Source: Pedobacter sp. MC2016-14
GTDB lineage: Bacteria > Bacteroidota > Bacteroidia > Sphingobacteriales > Sphingobacteriaceae
Length of the DNA: 64,000 nt
Direction of reading: 5' to 3'
Assembly (NCBI RefSeq): GCF_020991475.1
Contig: NZ_JAJMPA010000002.1
Span: 62,001-126,000, forward strand
Shown here: positions 28,082 to 36,592 of the stretch, one piece after another
Layout of the letters: the number at the start of each line of letters is the position of its first letter
Numbering within the stretch: the first letter of the stretch is position 1
The notes under the pieces: model-generated
What the model saw: only the letters and a program-made list of their open reading frames with translations
The model's database searches: none
Told to the model about the DNA's origin: nothing
Position numbers and translations under genes: made by a program

Positions 28082-28528
28082 TTACTTTTGGTGTACAGCT
28101 ATAAAGCGGGCAAGCGGCGCCATTCTTGCTCTAAATAAATTTAAGGTATCACCTTTTATGGCAAAACTATCTGTATGTGTCAAAGCATCAAGCATGGCGT
28201 TTTCAGTTTCCATGCCATTACAAGCCATTTTTGTAGATATAATTTGTGAAAAAGAAATCCTGCCCGGCTCTTTTAAAACATAGGGGCCAGATAAATTATT
28301 GCAACCACCACTCCCGGTTAGTCTTTTGAGTTCATCATTTAGCTGAATGTGTGGTTCCTTATTATTTACACTGCCAATTGGTTGGCCAGCTACTTCTACC
28401 AGTTTCCAGTATGTCCCCGTTAAATTAGCATGCTCTTTAGGTAAATCAGCAGCTTTGCGCTTTACACTACAATTTGAAAATAGAAATAAAATTATGATTG
28501 CTATTGATCCTTTTAGGGTTAGTTTCAT
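28082..28528 (-). CDS. META domain lipoprotein
   Basis: 148 residues. The N-terminus is a lipoprotein signal (AIIILFLFSNCSVKRK) with the lipidated cysteine at the FSNC site. The rest is one META domain, as in HslJ: LTGTYWKLVEVAGQPI, a GSGGCNNLSGPYVL turn, FSQIISTKMAC and the terminal strand. Family members are envelope proteins linked to heat or antibiotic stress; the molecular role is unknown. It abuts pyrD tail to tail and starts 184 bp from the operator of the SusC operon. Confidence 0.88.
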   Translation of the reverse strand: MKLTLKGSIAIIILFLFSNCSVKRKAADLPKEHANLTGTYWKLVEVAGQPIGSVNNKEPHIQLNDELKRLTGSGGCNNLSGPYVLKEPGRISFSQIISTKMACNGMETENAMLDALTHTDSFAIKGDTLNLFRARMAPLARFIAVHQK

Positions 28529-28711
28529 CTGTATATTTTGGTTTTAATGTGTTAAAGCGATCACAGATTTCATCTGTTCTCGAGATGTAAATATGTGGTT
28601 TAACATTAGTTTTACAGCAAATACTTTGCCATTCGGATCATTGCACCAATTGCCACTAATTTACTGCAATAGTGAAAGTATACTTATTCAATAGATTATT
28701 TACTAAATTAA

Positions 28712-28730
28712 GTCTATTAATTTGGTAGAC
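28712..28730. promoter_or_regulatory. Palindromic operator upstream of the SusC operon leader
   Basis: GTCTATTAATTTGGTAGAC, with perfect arms GTCTA/TAGAC. It agrees with 39177-39195 at 17 of 19 bases when both are read on the plus strand, giving the consensus CTAYYAAWTTRRTAG. The two copies precede the two transcription units that also begin with cysteine-containing leader ORFs. The shape resembles sites of Rrf2-family regulators such as CymR; that comparison is from memory and the regulator is not in this window. Confidence 0.65.
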
Positions 28731-28752
28731 TATATTTATTCTAATATATTTA
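28721..28752 (+). promoter_or_regulatory. Candidate promoter of the SusC operon
   Basis: TTTG at 28721-28724, inside the operator, a 20-nt spacer and TATATTTA at 28745-28752, one base from TAnnTTTG. Transcription would begin about 28758, some 14 nt before the leader ORF. Confidence 0.4.
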
Positions 28753-28771
28753 CCCCGTCAAATAATTAGAT

Positions 28772-28870
28772 ATGGAAACAACCTTTACTCACAATTACGC
28801 TAACAGTTTATATGCAGCCAGCCACCTTTTGTCTACAATTCCCCATTGTTGCGGCAGCTGTATGCGCTAA
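28772..28870 (+). CDS. Putative cysteine-containing leader peptide of the SusC operon
   Basis: A 32-codon ORF (ATG at 28772, TAA at 28868-28870) beginning METTFTHNYANS and ending STIPHCCGSCMR. Three of its last seven residues are cysteine (26, 27 and 30). It has no hydrophobic segment and resembles no protein domain I know. Its position between an operator/promoter and two hairpins before SusC suggests a regulatory leader whose translation reports cysteinyl-tRNA supply, as established for polycysteine leader ORFs in mycobacteria. The 28-residue ORF at 39083-39169 shares position, operator and terminal cysteines. A small metal-binding peptide is the main alternative. Confidence 0.6.
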   Translation: METTFTHNYANSLYAASHLLSTIPHCCGSCMR

Positions 28871-28876
28871 CTAAAA

Positions 28877-28951
28877 AAGGGAGTACAACTAAGTAATCTC
28901 CCTTCAAAATTCAATAAAAGAGACAGGCTCGATTGGCGTTGACACCTGTCT
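28877..28951 (+). promoter_or_regulatory. Two hairpins between the leader ORF and SusC
   Basis: AAGGGAG (28877-28883) pairs with CTCCCTT (28898-28904), and AGACAGG (28921-28927) pairs with CCTGTCT (28945-28951); both stems are seven perfect pairs. Neither is followed by a long T run, so simple intrinsic termination is not evident. They could form an attenuator or protect the mRNA. The SusC start is 28 nt beyond the second stem. Confidence 0.5.
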
Positions 28952-28978
28952 TCATTCATCTTTAACTCTTGTAAATTT

Positions 28979-31900
28979 ATGCAAAACAATGCACATTTCA
29001 AACGTGCGTTTTCTACCTGGGCTTTTTTCAAAAAATCGTTCTCTGTAGGATTCGTACTGCTCTTCATTTCTTTCCATGCAGATGCCCAGACTCCGTTAAT
29101 TAATGCAAATATTAGCGGAACAGTGCTGGATGCCCAAACCAAAGAACCCTTACCGCGTGCAGTAGTACAGCTTGAAGGAGTTACCCATAACGTATTAACA
29201 GATGACAACGGCAAGTTTAAATTTGTTACGGGGCAAAAATTACCCGCGGTTCTAATTGTCAGTTATATCGGTTACAGCAAGCAACGTGTAACCGTAAATA
29301 ATTCTCCGGTAGAAATTCTGCTTCAGCCGGATGTAAGACAAATGAACGATGTAGTTATTACCGGGTATTCCAGCCAGAGCAGACAAATCTATACCGGTTC
29401 AGCATCGCAAATCAAATCTACTGTACTGGACAACCGTCCCGCTCAAAGTTTCGATCAGTTGTTGAGTGGCCAGTCTGCTGGTTTAAACATTGTACAGCCC
29501 TCTGGCGCTTTAAACAGCACTCCGGTATTCCGGATTCGAGGTATCAATTCCATCACATCTTCTGTTTATCCATTGTTTATTGTAGATGGGGTAACTGTTT
29601 TTACGGGTTCTGGTGGCGATGCTATTGGCAATAACCCATTATCGGATATCAATCCTGCAGATATTGAAACGATAGATGTTTTAAAAGATGCTTCGGCTAC
29701 AGCAATTTATGGCTCCCGGGCGGCCAATGGCGTGGTCATTATTACTACAAAAAAGGGAAAACGAGGAGCAGTTAAGGTAGAATATGGCGGCTGGGCCAGC
29801 TTCAATAGCCCTTACAATTTACCAAAGCTTTTAAATGCGGAACAATACGTAGCCATAAAGAATGAAGCCCGTGTAAATGCGGGTTTGAGTCCTGGATTTG
29901 TACTTGGTAAAAATGCCGATGGCAGTAACGTAGAAACGAACTGGTATGATGTTGCTTACCATACTGCAGTTTCGCAAAACCACAACCTAAGCATTTCTGG
30001 TGCTACAGAATTGACCAACTATTTTTTGGGTTTAAATTATACGGATCAGAACGGAATCATCAGGACAAATTCATTTCAAAGAAAGGGTATCAGGCTTAAC
30101 CTGGAACACCATATCAATAAATTTATCATTGTTGGAACTAACGCTGCTTATAACAATTCTTTAAACAGTGGTCCAAACAGTGGCGCAACGGGACCAAATT
30201 CTATCACCTCCTCTTCCGGCAATAGCGTCAATACCCAATACATCGGGCTGCAGCCTCTTGGAAGGCTAACCTACATTTTGCCCCCTAATGTAAACGTGTA
30301 TAATCCCGACGGATCTTACAACATTAATACTGCAAATGGAAACATAGGTTATGGGCCAAACAGTTCTGCCCTGGGTGTTTTTAATGCTTATAACCTGCAA
30401 ACTATTTTAGATCTGGACAAAAATACCTCAGAGAGCAATACATTTATTGGAAGTGTTTTCGGTGAAATCTCATTGCTGGATAACTTAAAGTTTAAAACCC
30501 TTTACGGCCTTAACAATTTAAATGTAGAAAATCTTTCTTTCAGAAGTCCGCTTAGTGGTGATGGCTTTTCTACAAATGGATCTGCGGCAAACAACATCAC
30601 TAAGTATGTACGTTCTAACTGGACAAATACGCTTACCTGGGCAACATCTATTTTAGAAAACCACAACTTTAAGGTCCTACTGGGACATGAGATTATCAAT
30701 ACAAAAATCAATGGATGGGGCGCCACCAGAACAGGTTTATCTGATCCGTTTTTTACAAGTTATCAGGGTGGCTTTACCAATATTGTACCTTCAGGAAACA
30801 TACAGACTGAAAACGCGATCCTGTCTTATTTTAGTAATTTCAATTACGATTATAAGCGGAGGTATCTGCTCAGTTTAAATTACAGGCGTGATGGCTTGTC
30901 GGCACTTGCGTCTGGAAACAAATGGGGCAATTTTGGTGGCGGATCTGTGGGCTGGAACGTATCAGAAGAAGCTTTCTATAAGCAACTGTCTTTAGCTAAA
31001 ACTGTTAATGCCCTAAAATTACGCTTAAGTTATGGAGTTGTTGGAAACAGTAGCCTGGACGATTTTGCTTCCTTAACCCAATACGGTTCTGGTACCTATG
31101 CTGGTACGCCAACACTCAATTTTACCCAGGCAGGTAATTCTGCTCTTCAATGGGAATCAAGCAAAAAACTGGATTATGGTTTGGAATTCTCCCTGTTTGA
31201 TAGCCGCATTAATATTACCGCAGATTACTACAAAAATGATATCGACGGTTTAATTTTAAGCGCCCCACAATCTGCTTCACAGGGTATTCCAGGAAATTCT
31301 ATCATCGCCAATGTTGGCTCATTATACAATAAGGGCTTCGAATTTGGCATTAATGCACATGTACTAAGTACAGAAGGTTTTAAATGGACGGCAGATTTTA
31401 ATATCTCAACGCTTCAAAATAAAGTGACGTCGTTGGGGCAGGGTGGTGATATCTATCCAAGTTCCCTCAGCACTTTTGGAATTCAAAATGTAACCCGGGT
31501 GGGCTATTCTGTGGGCTCTATTTTTGCAGTCCCTGCAGATGGGGTCAATCCGTCTAATGGAAATAAAATTTACATTAATAAAAACAATGAGCGGGTACAG
31601 TACAATGCCGTTAATAAGAGTTTCAGTTACCTGGACGGCTCATCAGCACCAATTATCGATAATTATGCAGATGGTAGAATACAAGGACCTTCGTTACCTA
31701 CTTATTATGGTGGTTTAAATAATTACTTCTCTTATAAAGGCTTTGATTTCACCCTTGGTATCACTTTTTCTGGAGGCAACAAATTATACAATGGTACAAG
31801 GTCTACTATTTCAGACCAGCGTTATTTTAACAATGGCACTTTTATTCTTGATCGTTGGACCAGCCCCGGACAAGTTACAGACATCCCTAAATTGGTTTGG

Positions 31901-32200
31901 GGCGATAGCTTTACCGGAGGGTTCTCTTCATCAAACAGCTCAAATGTAGAAAAGGGTGATTATGTAAAACTCAAAAACATCAGTATCGGTTATAGGCTTA
32001 CACTGCCAAAAGAGGGGATAGGCCAATATATCTCGTCAGCCAGAATCTATGGGCAGGCATCTAACTTATGGACTATTACCAGTTATACAGGATCTGATCC
32101 CGAAATTTCTATCAACGGAAATTCAATTAACTCTGGTAAAGACCAAAATGTGCCGGTAAATGCACGGGCCTTTACAATTGGTTTAAACCTGTCTTTTTAA
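28979..32200 (+). CDS. SusC/RagA-family TonB-dependent outer-membrane transporter
   Basis: 1073 residues. A signal peptide (GFVLLFISFHADAQ) is followed by the carboxypeptidase-like beta domain typical of SusC proteins (ISGTVLDAQTKEPLPRAVVQLEG), the plug domain (QSFDQLLSGQSAGLNIVQPSG, IRGINSITSSVYPLFIVDGV, VLKDASATAIYGSRAANGVV) and a large beta-barrel ending in phenylalanine. It imports a ligand presented by SusD using TonB energy. SusD follows after 21 bp. The downstream flavin monooxygenase and the cysteine leader suggest an organosulfur ligand rather than a glycan; no glycoside hydrolase is present in the operon. Confidence 0.95.
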   Translation: MQNNAHFKRAFSTWAFFKKSFSVGFVLLFISFHADAQTPLINANISGTVLDAQTKEPLPRAVVQLEGVTHNVLTDDNGKFKFVTGQKLPAVLIVSYIGYSKQRVTVNNSPVEILLQPDVRQMNDVVITGYSSQSRQIYTGSASQIKSTVLDNRPAQSFDQLLSGQSAGLNIVQPSGALNSTPVFRIRGINSITSSVYPLFIVDGVTVFTGSGGDAIGNNPLSDINPADIETIDVLKDASATAIYGSRAANGVVIITTKKGKRGAVKVEYGGWASFNSPYNLPKLLNAEQYVAIKNEARVNAGLSPGFVLGKNADGSNVETNWYDVAYHTAVSQNHNLSISGATELTNYFLGLNYTDQNGIIRTNSFQRKGIRLNLEHHINKFIIVGTNAAYNNSLNSGPNSGATGPNSITSSSGNSVNTQYIGLQPLGRLTYILPPNVNVYNPDGSYNINTANGNIGYGPNSSALGVFNAYNLQTILDLDKNTSESNTFIGSVFGEISLLDNLKFKTLYGLNNLNVENLSFRSPLSGDGFSTNGSAANNITKYVRSNWTNTLTWATSILENHNFKVLLGHEIINTKINGWGATRTGLSDPFFTSYQGGFTNIVPSGNIQTENAILSYFSNFNYDYKRRYLLSLNYRRDGLSALASGNKWGNFGGGSVGWNVSEEAFYKQLSLAKTVNALKLRLSYGVVGNSSLDDFASLTQYGSGTYAGTPTLNFTQAGNSALQWESSKKLDYGLEFSLFDSRINITADYYKNDIDGLILSAPQSASQGIPGNSIIANVGSLYNKGFEFGINAHVLSTEGFKWTADFNISTLQNKVTSLGQGGDIYPSSLSTFGIQNVTRVGYSVGSIFAVPADGVNPSNGNKIYINKNNERVQYNAVNKSFSYLDGSSAPIIDNYADGRIQGPSLPTYYGGLNNYFSYKGFDFTLGITFSGGNKLYNGTRSTISDQRYFNNGTFILDRWTSPGQVTDIPKLVWGDSFTGGFSSSNSSNVEKGDYVKLKNISIGYRLTLPKEGIGQYISSARIYGQASNLWTITSYTGSDPEISINGNSINSGKDQNVPVNARAFTIGLNLSF

Positions 32201-32221
32201 TCATACTGTTTAATTCATAGC

Positions 32222-33691
32222 ATGAATATCATGAAATTTACAATACTTACTTCATTTATTAAGATACTGGCCGTTTTGGGCATTGTTGTCCTCCAGGTTT
32301 CCTGCCAAAAAGAAGCCTTAGAAGTTTCGCCGCTAACCAGTATTTCGGGAGATGATGCCTACAGCACTCCGGCAAAAATTACGGCACAAGTAAATGCTTT
32401 ATACGGGCAATTGAGCGATGCAAGTTATTTTGGCGGCAGAAATATCATCTTTAACGAGCAGAGGGGGAATGAGTTTAGTCAAAACGATGGCAATAACTCC
32501 ACAGGTGCAAACGTTTGGAACCAAACCATTTCTGCCTCCGGAGATTTTGTAAATGCCGTTTGGAACGCTGGATACCGAAGTATTAATTCTGCTAATATCT
32601 TAATTGATAGGCTAAACACTTCTACTGTAGTTTCTGATGCGGTAAAGAAAAACTATATCGCAGAGGCCAAATTTATCCGGGCTTTTAGTTACTTCGCCCT
32701 TGTACAAACTTATGCCAGACCTTTTAACCAAAATAGCAGTAGTTTGGCTTTGCCCTTACGGTTAACCGGCGAAACCGCTGGAGGAAATAATGATTTCGTT
32801 TTTAGTACGGTAGCACAGGTTTATACCCAGATCCTAAAAGATTTAAATGAGGCAGAAGCAGACCTGCCCGGATCATATGGAACAGCATTGTTAAATGTTT
32901 CCAGGGCACATAAGGCAACAGCAATCGCCCTAAAGACCAGGGTTTACCTGGTAAAGTCTGATTTTGATCAGGTCATCGTTGAAGCCGCTAAACTAGTTCC
33001 CGCCCTTGCGCCTTATCAATACAGTTCGGGAACGGTTACCCATAGCCTTGAACCAGATTTAACAAAGCTTTTTAATGGTACTTATACTGGTTCAGAGGCC
33101 ATATTTACCATTCCATTTGTAATTGCAGCAGAGGCACCCGGACAACAAAGTGCATTGGCCTATAATTACTTATCTCCGGTTTTGTACCTGAATACAAGTG
33201 GGGGCATAATTGCAGATCCTGTATTTTCAACAACTTCTGTAGATCAGCGCAAGGCGCTGGTCCAAACCAATGCTGTTGGCCAGCAATTGTTGCGCAAATT
33301 TTCTAAGAATTCTGCCCCTCATCTTGATTATGTTCCCTTGATCCGTTATGCAGAGGTATTGCTGAACTATGCAGAGGCTGCAGCTCAAAAGGACCAGCCA
33401 GCAAAAGCTTTAACGCTATTGAGTGCTGTCAGAAACAGGTCTAACCCAACTTTTATATATACCACAGGGGTAACCCTTAAGGATGAGTTGCTGCAAACAA
33501 TTTACAACGAACGCAGAATTGAATTGCTTGGAGAGGGATTCAGGACACCCGATCTTTTTAGGAGAAATCTTGCCCTGCCCGCTAAAAGTGGAAATGCAGG
33601 AACAGCACCGCAAATATTACCTACTGCAGCAAACTATGTTTGGCCGGTGCCAAGCGGAGAACTGGCCTATAATAAACTTGCACCGAGATAA
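32222..33691 (+). CDS. SusD/RagB-family nutrient-binding lipoprotein
   Basis: 489 residues. The signal sequence ends in a lipobox (VLQVSCQKE), so it is anchored at the cell surface over the SusC pore. SusD hallmarks include the TPR-like helical core (VKKNYIAEAKFIRAFSYFALVQTYA, KATAIALKTRVYLVKSDF), RYAEVLLNYAEAAAQ, and the C-terminal IYNERRIELLGEGFRTPDLFR. A second ATG three codons in is an alternative start. Its sequence does not identify the ligand. Confidence 0.95.
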   Translation: MNIMKFTILTSFIKILAVLGIVVLQVSCQKEALEVSPLTSISGDDAYSTPAKITAQVNALYGQLSDASYFGGRNIIFNEQRGNEFSQNDGNNSTGANVWNQTISASGDFVNAVWNAGYRSINSANILIDRLNTSTVVSDAVKKNYIAEAKFIRAFSYFALVQTYARPFNQNSSSLALPLRLTGETAGGNNDFVFSTVAQVYTQILKDLNEAEADLPGSYGTALLNVSRAHKATAIALKTRVYLVKSDFDQVIVEAAKLVPALAPYQYSSGTVTHSLEPDLTKLFNGTYTGSEAIFTIPFVIAAEAPGQQSALAYNYLSPVLYLNTSGGIIADPVFSTTSVDQRKALVQTNAVGQQLLRKFSKNSAPHLDYVPLIRYAEVLLNYAEAAAQKDQPAKALTLLSAVRNRSNPTFIYTTGVTLKDELLQTIYNERRIELLGEGFRTPDLFRRNLALPAKSGNAGTAPQILPTAANYVWPVPSGELAYNKLAPR

Positions 33692-33715
33692 ATTTTTGAA
33701 CCCTAAAATATTGAT

Positions 33716-35413
33716 ATGAAACCACTAAAAAAAATAAGCCTGCTCTCGTGCTTTCTTTTTGCGCTTGCGGTAAATGGTAAGGCACAAACTATTTATACCA
33801 ACGGTAAAATTATTACGGTAGATGCTGCCAACACCATTGCAGAGGCAGTGGCCGTAAAAGACGGTAAAATCATTGCCGTAGGTACGCTAAAAGAAGTTGA
33901 AAAGGTTAAAGGTGCTGATGCCACCATCGTCGATTTGAAAGGGAAAACGCTTGTTCCGGGATTTATAGACGGGCATAGCCATTTCATGGGGCTAAGCAGG
34001 TCAGCGCTTGTCAATGTGGGCTCTCCTCCAATGGGCGAGGTTAAAAACATTGCTGAGCTGGTAGCCAGGATCCAGGCTTTTCAGCGGGAAAAGAAAATTC
34101 CTGCGGGGGAATGGATTGATGCTTATGGCTACGATCAGGACCAGCTGGAAGAAAAAAGACATCCGCGAAAGGAAGATCTGGATGCAGCCTTTCCAAATAA
34201 TCCGGTTACCATTACCAATATCAATGGGCACATGTCTGTATCCAATTCCTATGCTTTGAAGGTTTCTGGCATTACCGCGAAAACAGAGAATCCTGCAGGG
34301 GGTGCTATTGAAAGGCAAAAGGGAAATAATGAACCTACAGGCTTATTGCAGGAAGGTGCAACAAGGTTGTTAAAACGTCCTGCAAAACCTGCGGCAACTT
34401 TTGAAGAGCAATTAAAAGATTTGAAGGAAAAACAGTTGTACTATGCCAGCAATGGTATCACTACGGCACAGGATGGCTATACTAGTTTTGAATCGTTAAG
34501 CCTGCTAAAGAAAGCAGCAGATAAAAAAGCATTATTTATTGATATAGAAGTTTTACCTGGGTACCCAACACTGGACAAGGTTATTGCAGATCCGGCCTAC
34601 AAATTTGGCGTTTTAGAGAACCACCTAAAACTTGCCGGAACTAAACTTGTTGCTGATGGGTCACCCCAAGGTAAAACGGCTTTTTTTAGCAAATCTTACC
34701 TGGTAGAGGTACCTGGCTGTAACCATGATGAATGTACCGGCTTTCCCAATATCAACCAGCAACAATTTAACGATGCCATCCAAAAGGCGTTTAAAAATAA
34801 CATCAGGCCTTTTGTGCACTGTAATGGTGACGCCACTATTGACATGTATTTGAAAGCGATTGAAACAGCTAATCATGACTTAAATACAAACAGTAATGGC
34901 CGGCGTCCGGTAACCATTCATTCGCAGTTTGTAAGGGCAGATCAATTAGACAGCTATAAGAAGCTGGGGATTATCGCCGCTATGTTTAGTAACCACGCTT
35001 ATTTCTGGGGTGATGTACATACCCGGAATTTAGGTCCGGAGCGTGCAAATTTCTTAAGCCCGCTTAAAACAGCTATAAAAAAAGGAGTAGTTGCTACCAA
35101 TCATACAGATTATCCGGTAACGCCAATAAATCAGATTTTCTTGTTGTGGACTTCTGTCGTTCGTGAATCGCGTTCGGGCAAGACCATTGGTGCTGATGAA
35201 CGGCTAACTCCACTAGAAGGCTTACGTGCCATCACTATTAATGGCGCTTATGAATACCAGGAAGAGCAATCGAAGGGCTCAATTGAAAAAGGAAAGCTAG
35301 CAGATTTTGCCATTTTATCCGGTGACCTCACTACGGTTGATCCTTCAAAAATCAAAGATTTAGTAGTGTTAGAGACAATTAAAGAAGGTAAGACGATATA
35401 TAAAAAGCAATAA
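33716..35413 (+). CDS. Periplasmic amidohydrolase (YtcJ-like, Amidohydro_3)
   Basis: 565 residues. A signal peptide (MKPLKKISLLSCFLFALAVNGKAQ) exports it. The metal-dependent hydrolase fold is shown by the composite N- and C-terminal beta sandwich (IYTNGKIITVDAANTIAEAVAVKDGKII split over strands), LVPGFIDGHSHF with the HxH metal pair, HCNGDATIDMYLKAI, and the late TNHTDYPVTP segment. Such enzymes cleave amide bonds in diverse small molecules. In this operon it would release the permease or monooxygenase substrate from an imported conjugate; that is inference. Its stop shares one base with the next start (TAATG). Confidence 0.88.
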   Translation: MKPLKKISLLSCFLFALAVNGKAQTIYTNGKIITVDAANTIAEAVAVKDGKIIAVGTLKEVEKVKGADATIVDLKGKTLVPGFIDGHSHFMGLSRSALVNVGSPPMGEVKNIAELVARIQAFQREKKIPAGEWIDAYGYDQDQLEEKRHPRKEDLDAAFPNNPVTITNINGHMSVSNSYALKVSGITAKTENPAGGAIERQKGNNEPTGLLQEGATRLLKRPAKPAATFEEQLKDLKEKQLYYASNGITTAQDGYTSFESLSLLKKAADKKALFIDIEVLPGYPTLDKVIADPAYKFGVLENHLKLAGTKLVADGSPQGKTAFFSKSYLVEVPGCNHDECTGFPNINQQQFNDAIQKAFKNNIRPFVHCNGDATIDMYLKAIETANHDLNTNSNGRRPVTIHSQFVRADQLDSYKKLGIIAAMFSNHAYFWGDVHTRNLGPERANFLSPLKTAIKKGVVATNHTDYPVTPINQIFLLWTSVVRESRSGKTIGADERLTPLEGLRAITINGAYEYQEEQSKGSIEKGKLADFAILSGDLTTVDPSKIKDLVVLETIKEGKTIYKKQ

Positions 35414-36582
35414 TGGGAGAAAAAAAGAAATGGGAAACGGCGGCTGTACGTACAGTAGATCGTCTTGCAGAGATTGGTTGGTTTGACGATGTGATTGGCG
35501 GCGATACTGAATATTTAGGCATTTTAGATCATACCCGTCGCAGCAGTTTTGAGCATTGTAAAGAGATTGCCCTGCAGGCAGAAGCTTCAGGATTTAAAAA
35601 TATCCTGCTGCCAACGGCCTATACAGTTGGCCAGGAAGCCATCACCTTTGCCGCTGCAATTGCCCCTTTTACCAAAAAGATTAAATTGCTGGCAGCTATC
35701 CGTACTGGAGAGATCCATCCACCAACACTGGCCAGGGCACTTGCCAACATAGATCATCAACTTCAGGGGCGATTTGCCATTAACATTATCAATTCTGATT
35801 TGCCAGGGCTGCGGGAAAAACCCGAATTGCGCTATCAGCGGTGTATAGAAACTATTGAGATTTTAAAGCAGGCCTGGACAGCAGACCGGATTAAGTATAA
35901 AGGAGAGATTTATGATTTGGATCTTCCTTCCGACCCTGCAAAAACCTATCAACAGAATGGAGGACCATTGCTTTACTTTGGCGGAACCTCTGATGGATCA
36001 AGAGATGTATGTGCCCGGCATTGTGATGTGTTCTTAACCTGGCCAGAGCGGGAAGAAAGTTTATACGCCACCATTCAGGATATGACTGCCAGGGCTGCTG
36101 CGTATGGGCGCAAGATCGATTTTGGCCTTCGTATTCATGTGGTGGTGAGAGAAACTGAAGCGGAAGCTAGAGCCTACGCTAAAAAGCTGACTTCTAAATT
36201 AGATGAAAAAAAGGCTTTGGAAATCAGAAGCCGCGGAGAAGATTCCAGGTCATTGGGGGTATTGCGTCAGGACGAGCTTAGAAAAGAAGCTGACGAAGAC
36301 GGTTACATAGAGCATTTGCTATGGACAGATATTGGAAAGGTATTTTCTGGTTGCGGTGGCGGACTGGTAGGCAGTCCGGAGCAAATTATCGAAAAAATTA
36401 ACCGCTACATGGATATGGGGTTTCGGGCATTTATCTTTTCCGGATTTCCTTTGCAGCAGGAAGCAGCGTATTTTTCAAGACTTGTGCTGCCGCATTTGCC
36501 TAATGTTTCCTTATCAGAAGTGCAGGGCCGGATTCCGAAAAACACTCCGGTTACGCCATATACAACAGCAGATTTAACCTAG
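35413..36582 (+). CDS. LLM-class flavin-dependent monooxygenase, alkanesulfonate monooxygenase (SsuD)-like
   Basis: 389 residues, cytoplasmic, a TIM-barrel luciferase-like monooxygenase that uses reduced FMN supplied by a separate reductase. SsuD-type landmarks are EASGFKNILLPTAYT, the KIKLLAAIRTGEIHPPTLARALANIDHQLQGRFAINII block, the ERYE-like LRYQRCIETIEIL, and the C-terminal LVGSPEQIIEKINRYMDMGFRAFIFSGFP. SsuD family members split C-S bonds of sulfonates or sulfones to release sulfite. Translation is coupled to the amidohydrolase by a TAATG overlap. No ssuE gene is adjacent; the FMN reductase at 60771 is a distant candidate partner. Confidence 0.87.
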   Translation: MGEKKKWETAAVRTVDRLAEIGWFDDVIGGDTEYLGILDHTRRSSFEHCKEIALQAEASGFKNILLPTAYTVGQEAITFAAAIAPFTKKIKLLAAIRTGEIHPPTLARALANIDHQLQGRFAINIINSDLPGLREKPELRYQRCIETIEILKQAWTADRIKYKGEIYDLDLPSDPAKTYQQNGGPLLYFGGTSDGSRDVCARHCDVFLTWPEREESLYATIQDMTARAAAYGRKIDFGLRIHVVVRETEAEARAYAKKLTSKLDEKKALEIRSRGEDSRSLGVLRQDELRKEADEDGYIEHLLWTDIGKVFSGCGGGLVGSPEQIIEKINRYMDMGFRAFIFSGFPLQQEAAYFSRLVLPHLPNVSLSEVQGRIPKNTPVTPYTTADLT

Positions 36583-36592
36583 AAATGAGCAT

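Noticed and set aside
28563..28577. Perfect 15-bp palindrome ACAGAT-TTC-ATCTGT upstream of the META lipoprotein gene
   Set aside because: Only one copy seen and no promoter context; may be a minor hairpin in the 5' region. Not strong enough for a feature.
28979..33691. A polysaccharide utilisation locus
   Set aside because: SusC/SusD are present, but no glycoside hydrolase, lyase, sulfatase or hybrid sensor/anti-sigma pair accompanies them; the nearby GH13 amylase is cytoplasmic and 8 kb away in another unit.
35413..36582. Bacterial luciferase
   Set aside because: Same fold, but the motifs fit the SsuD branch, there is no LuxB partner or lux gene, and the context is nutrient uptake.
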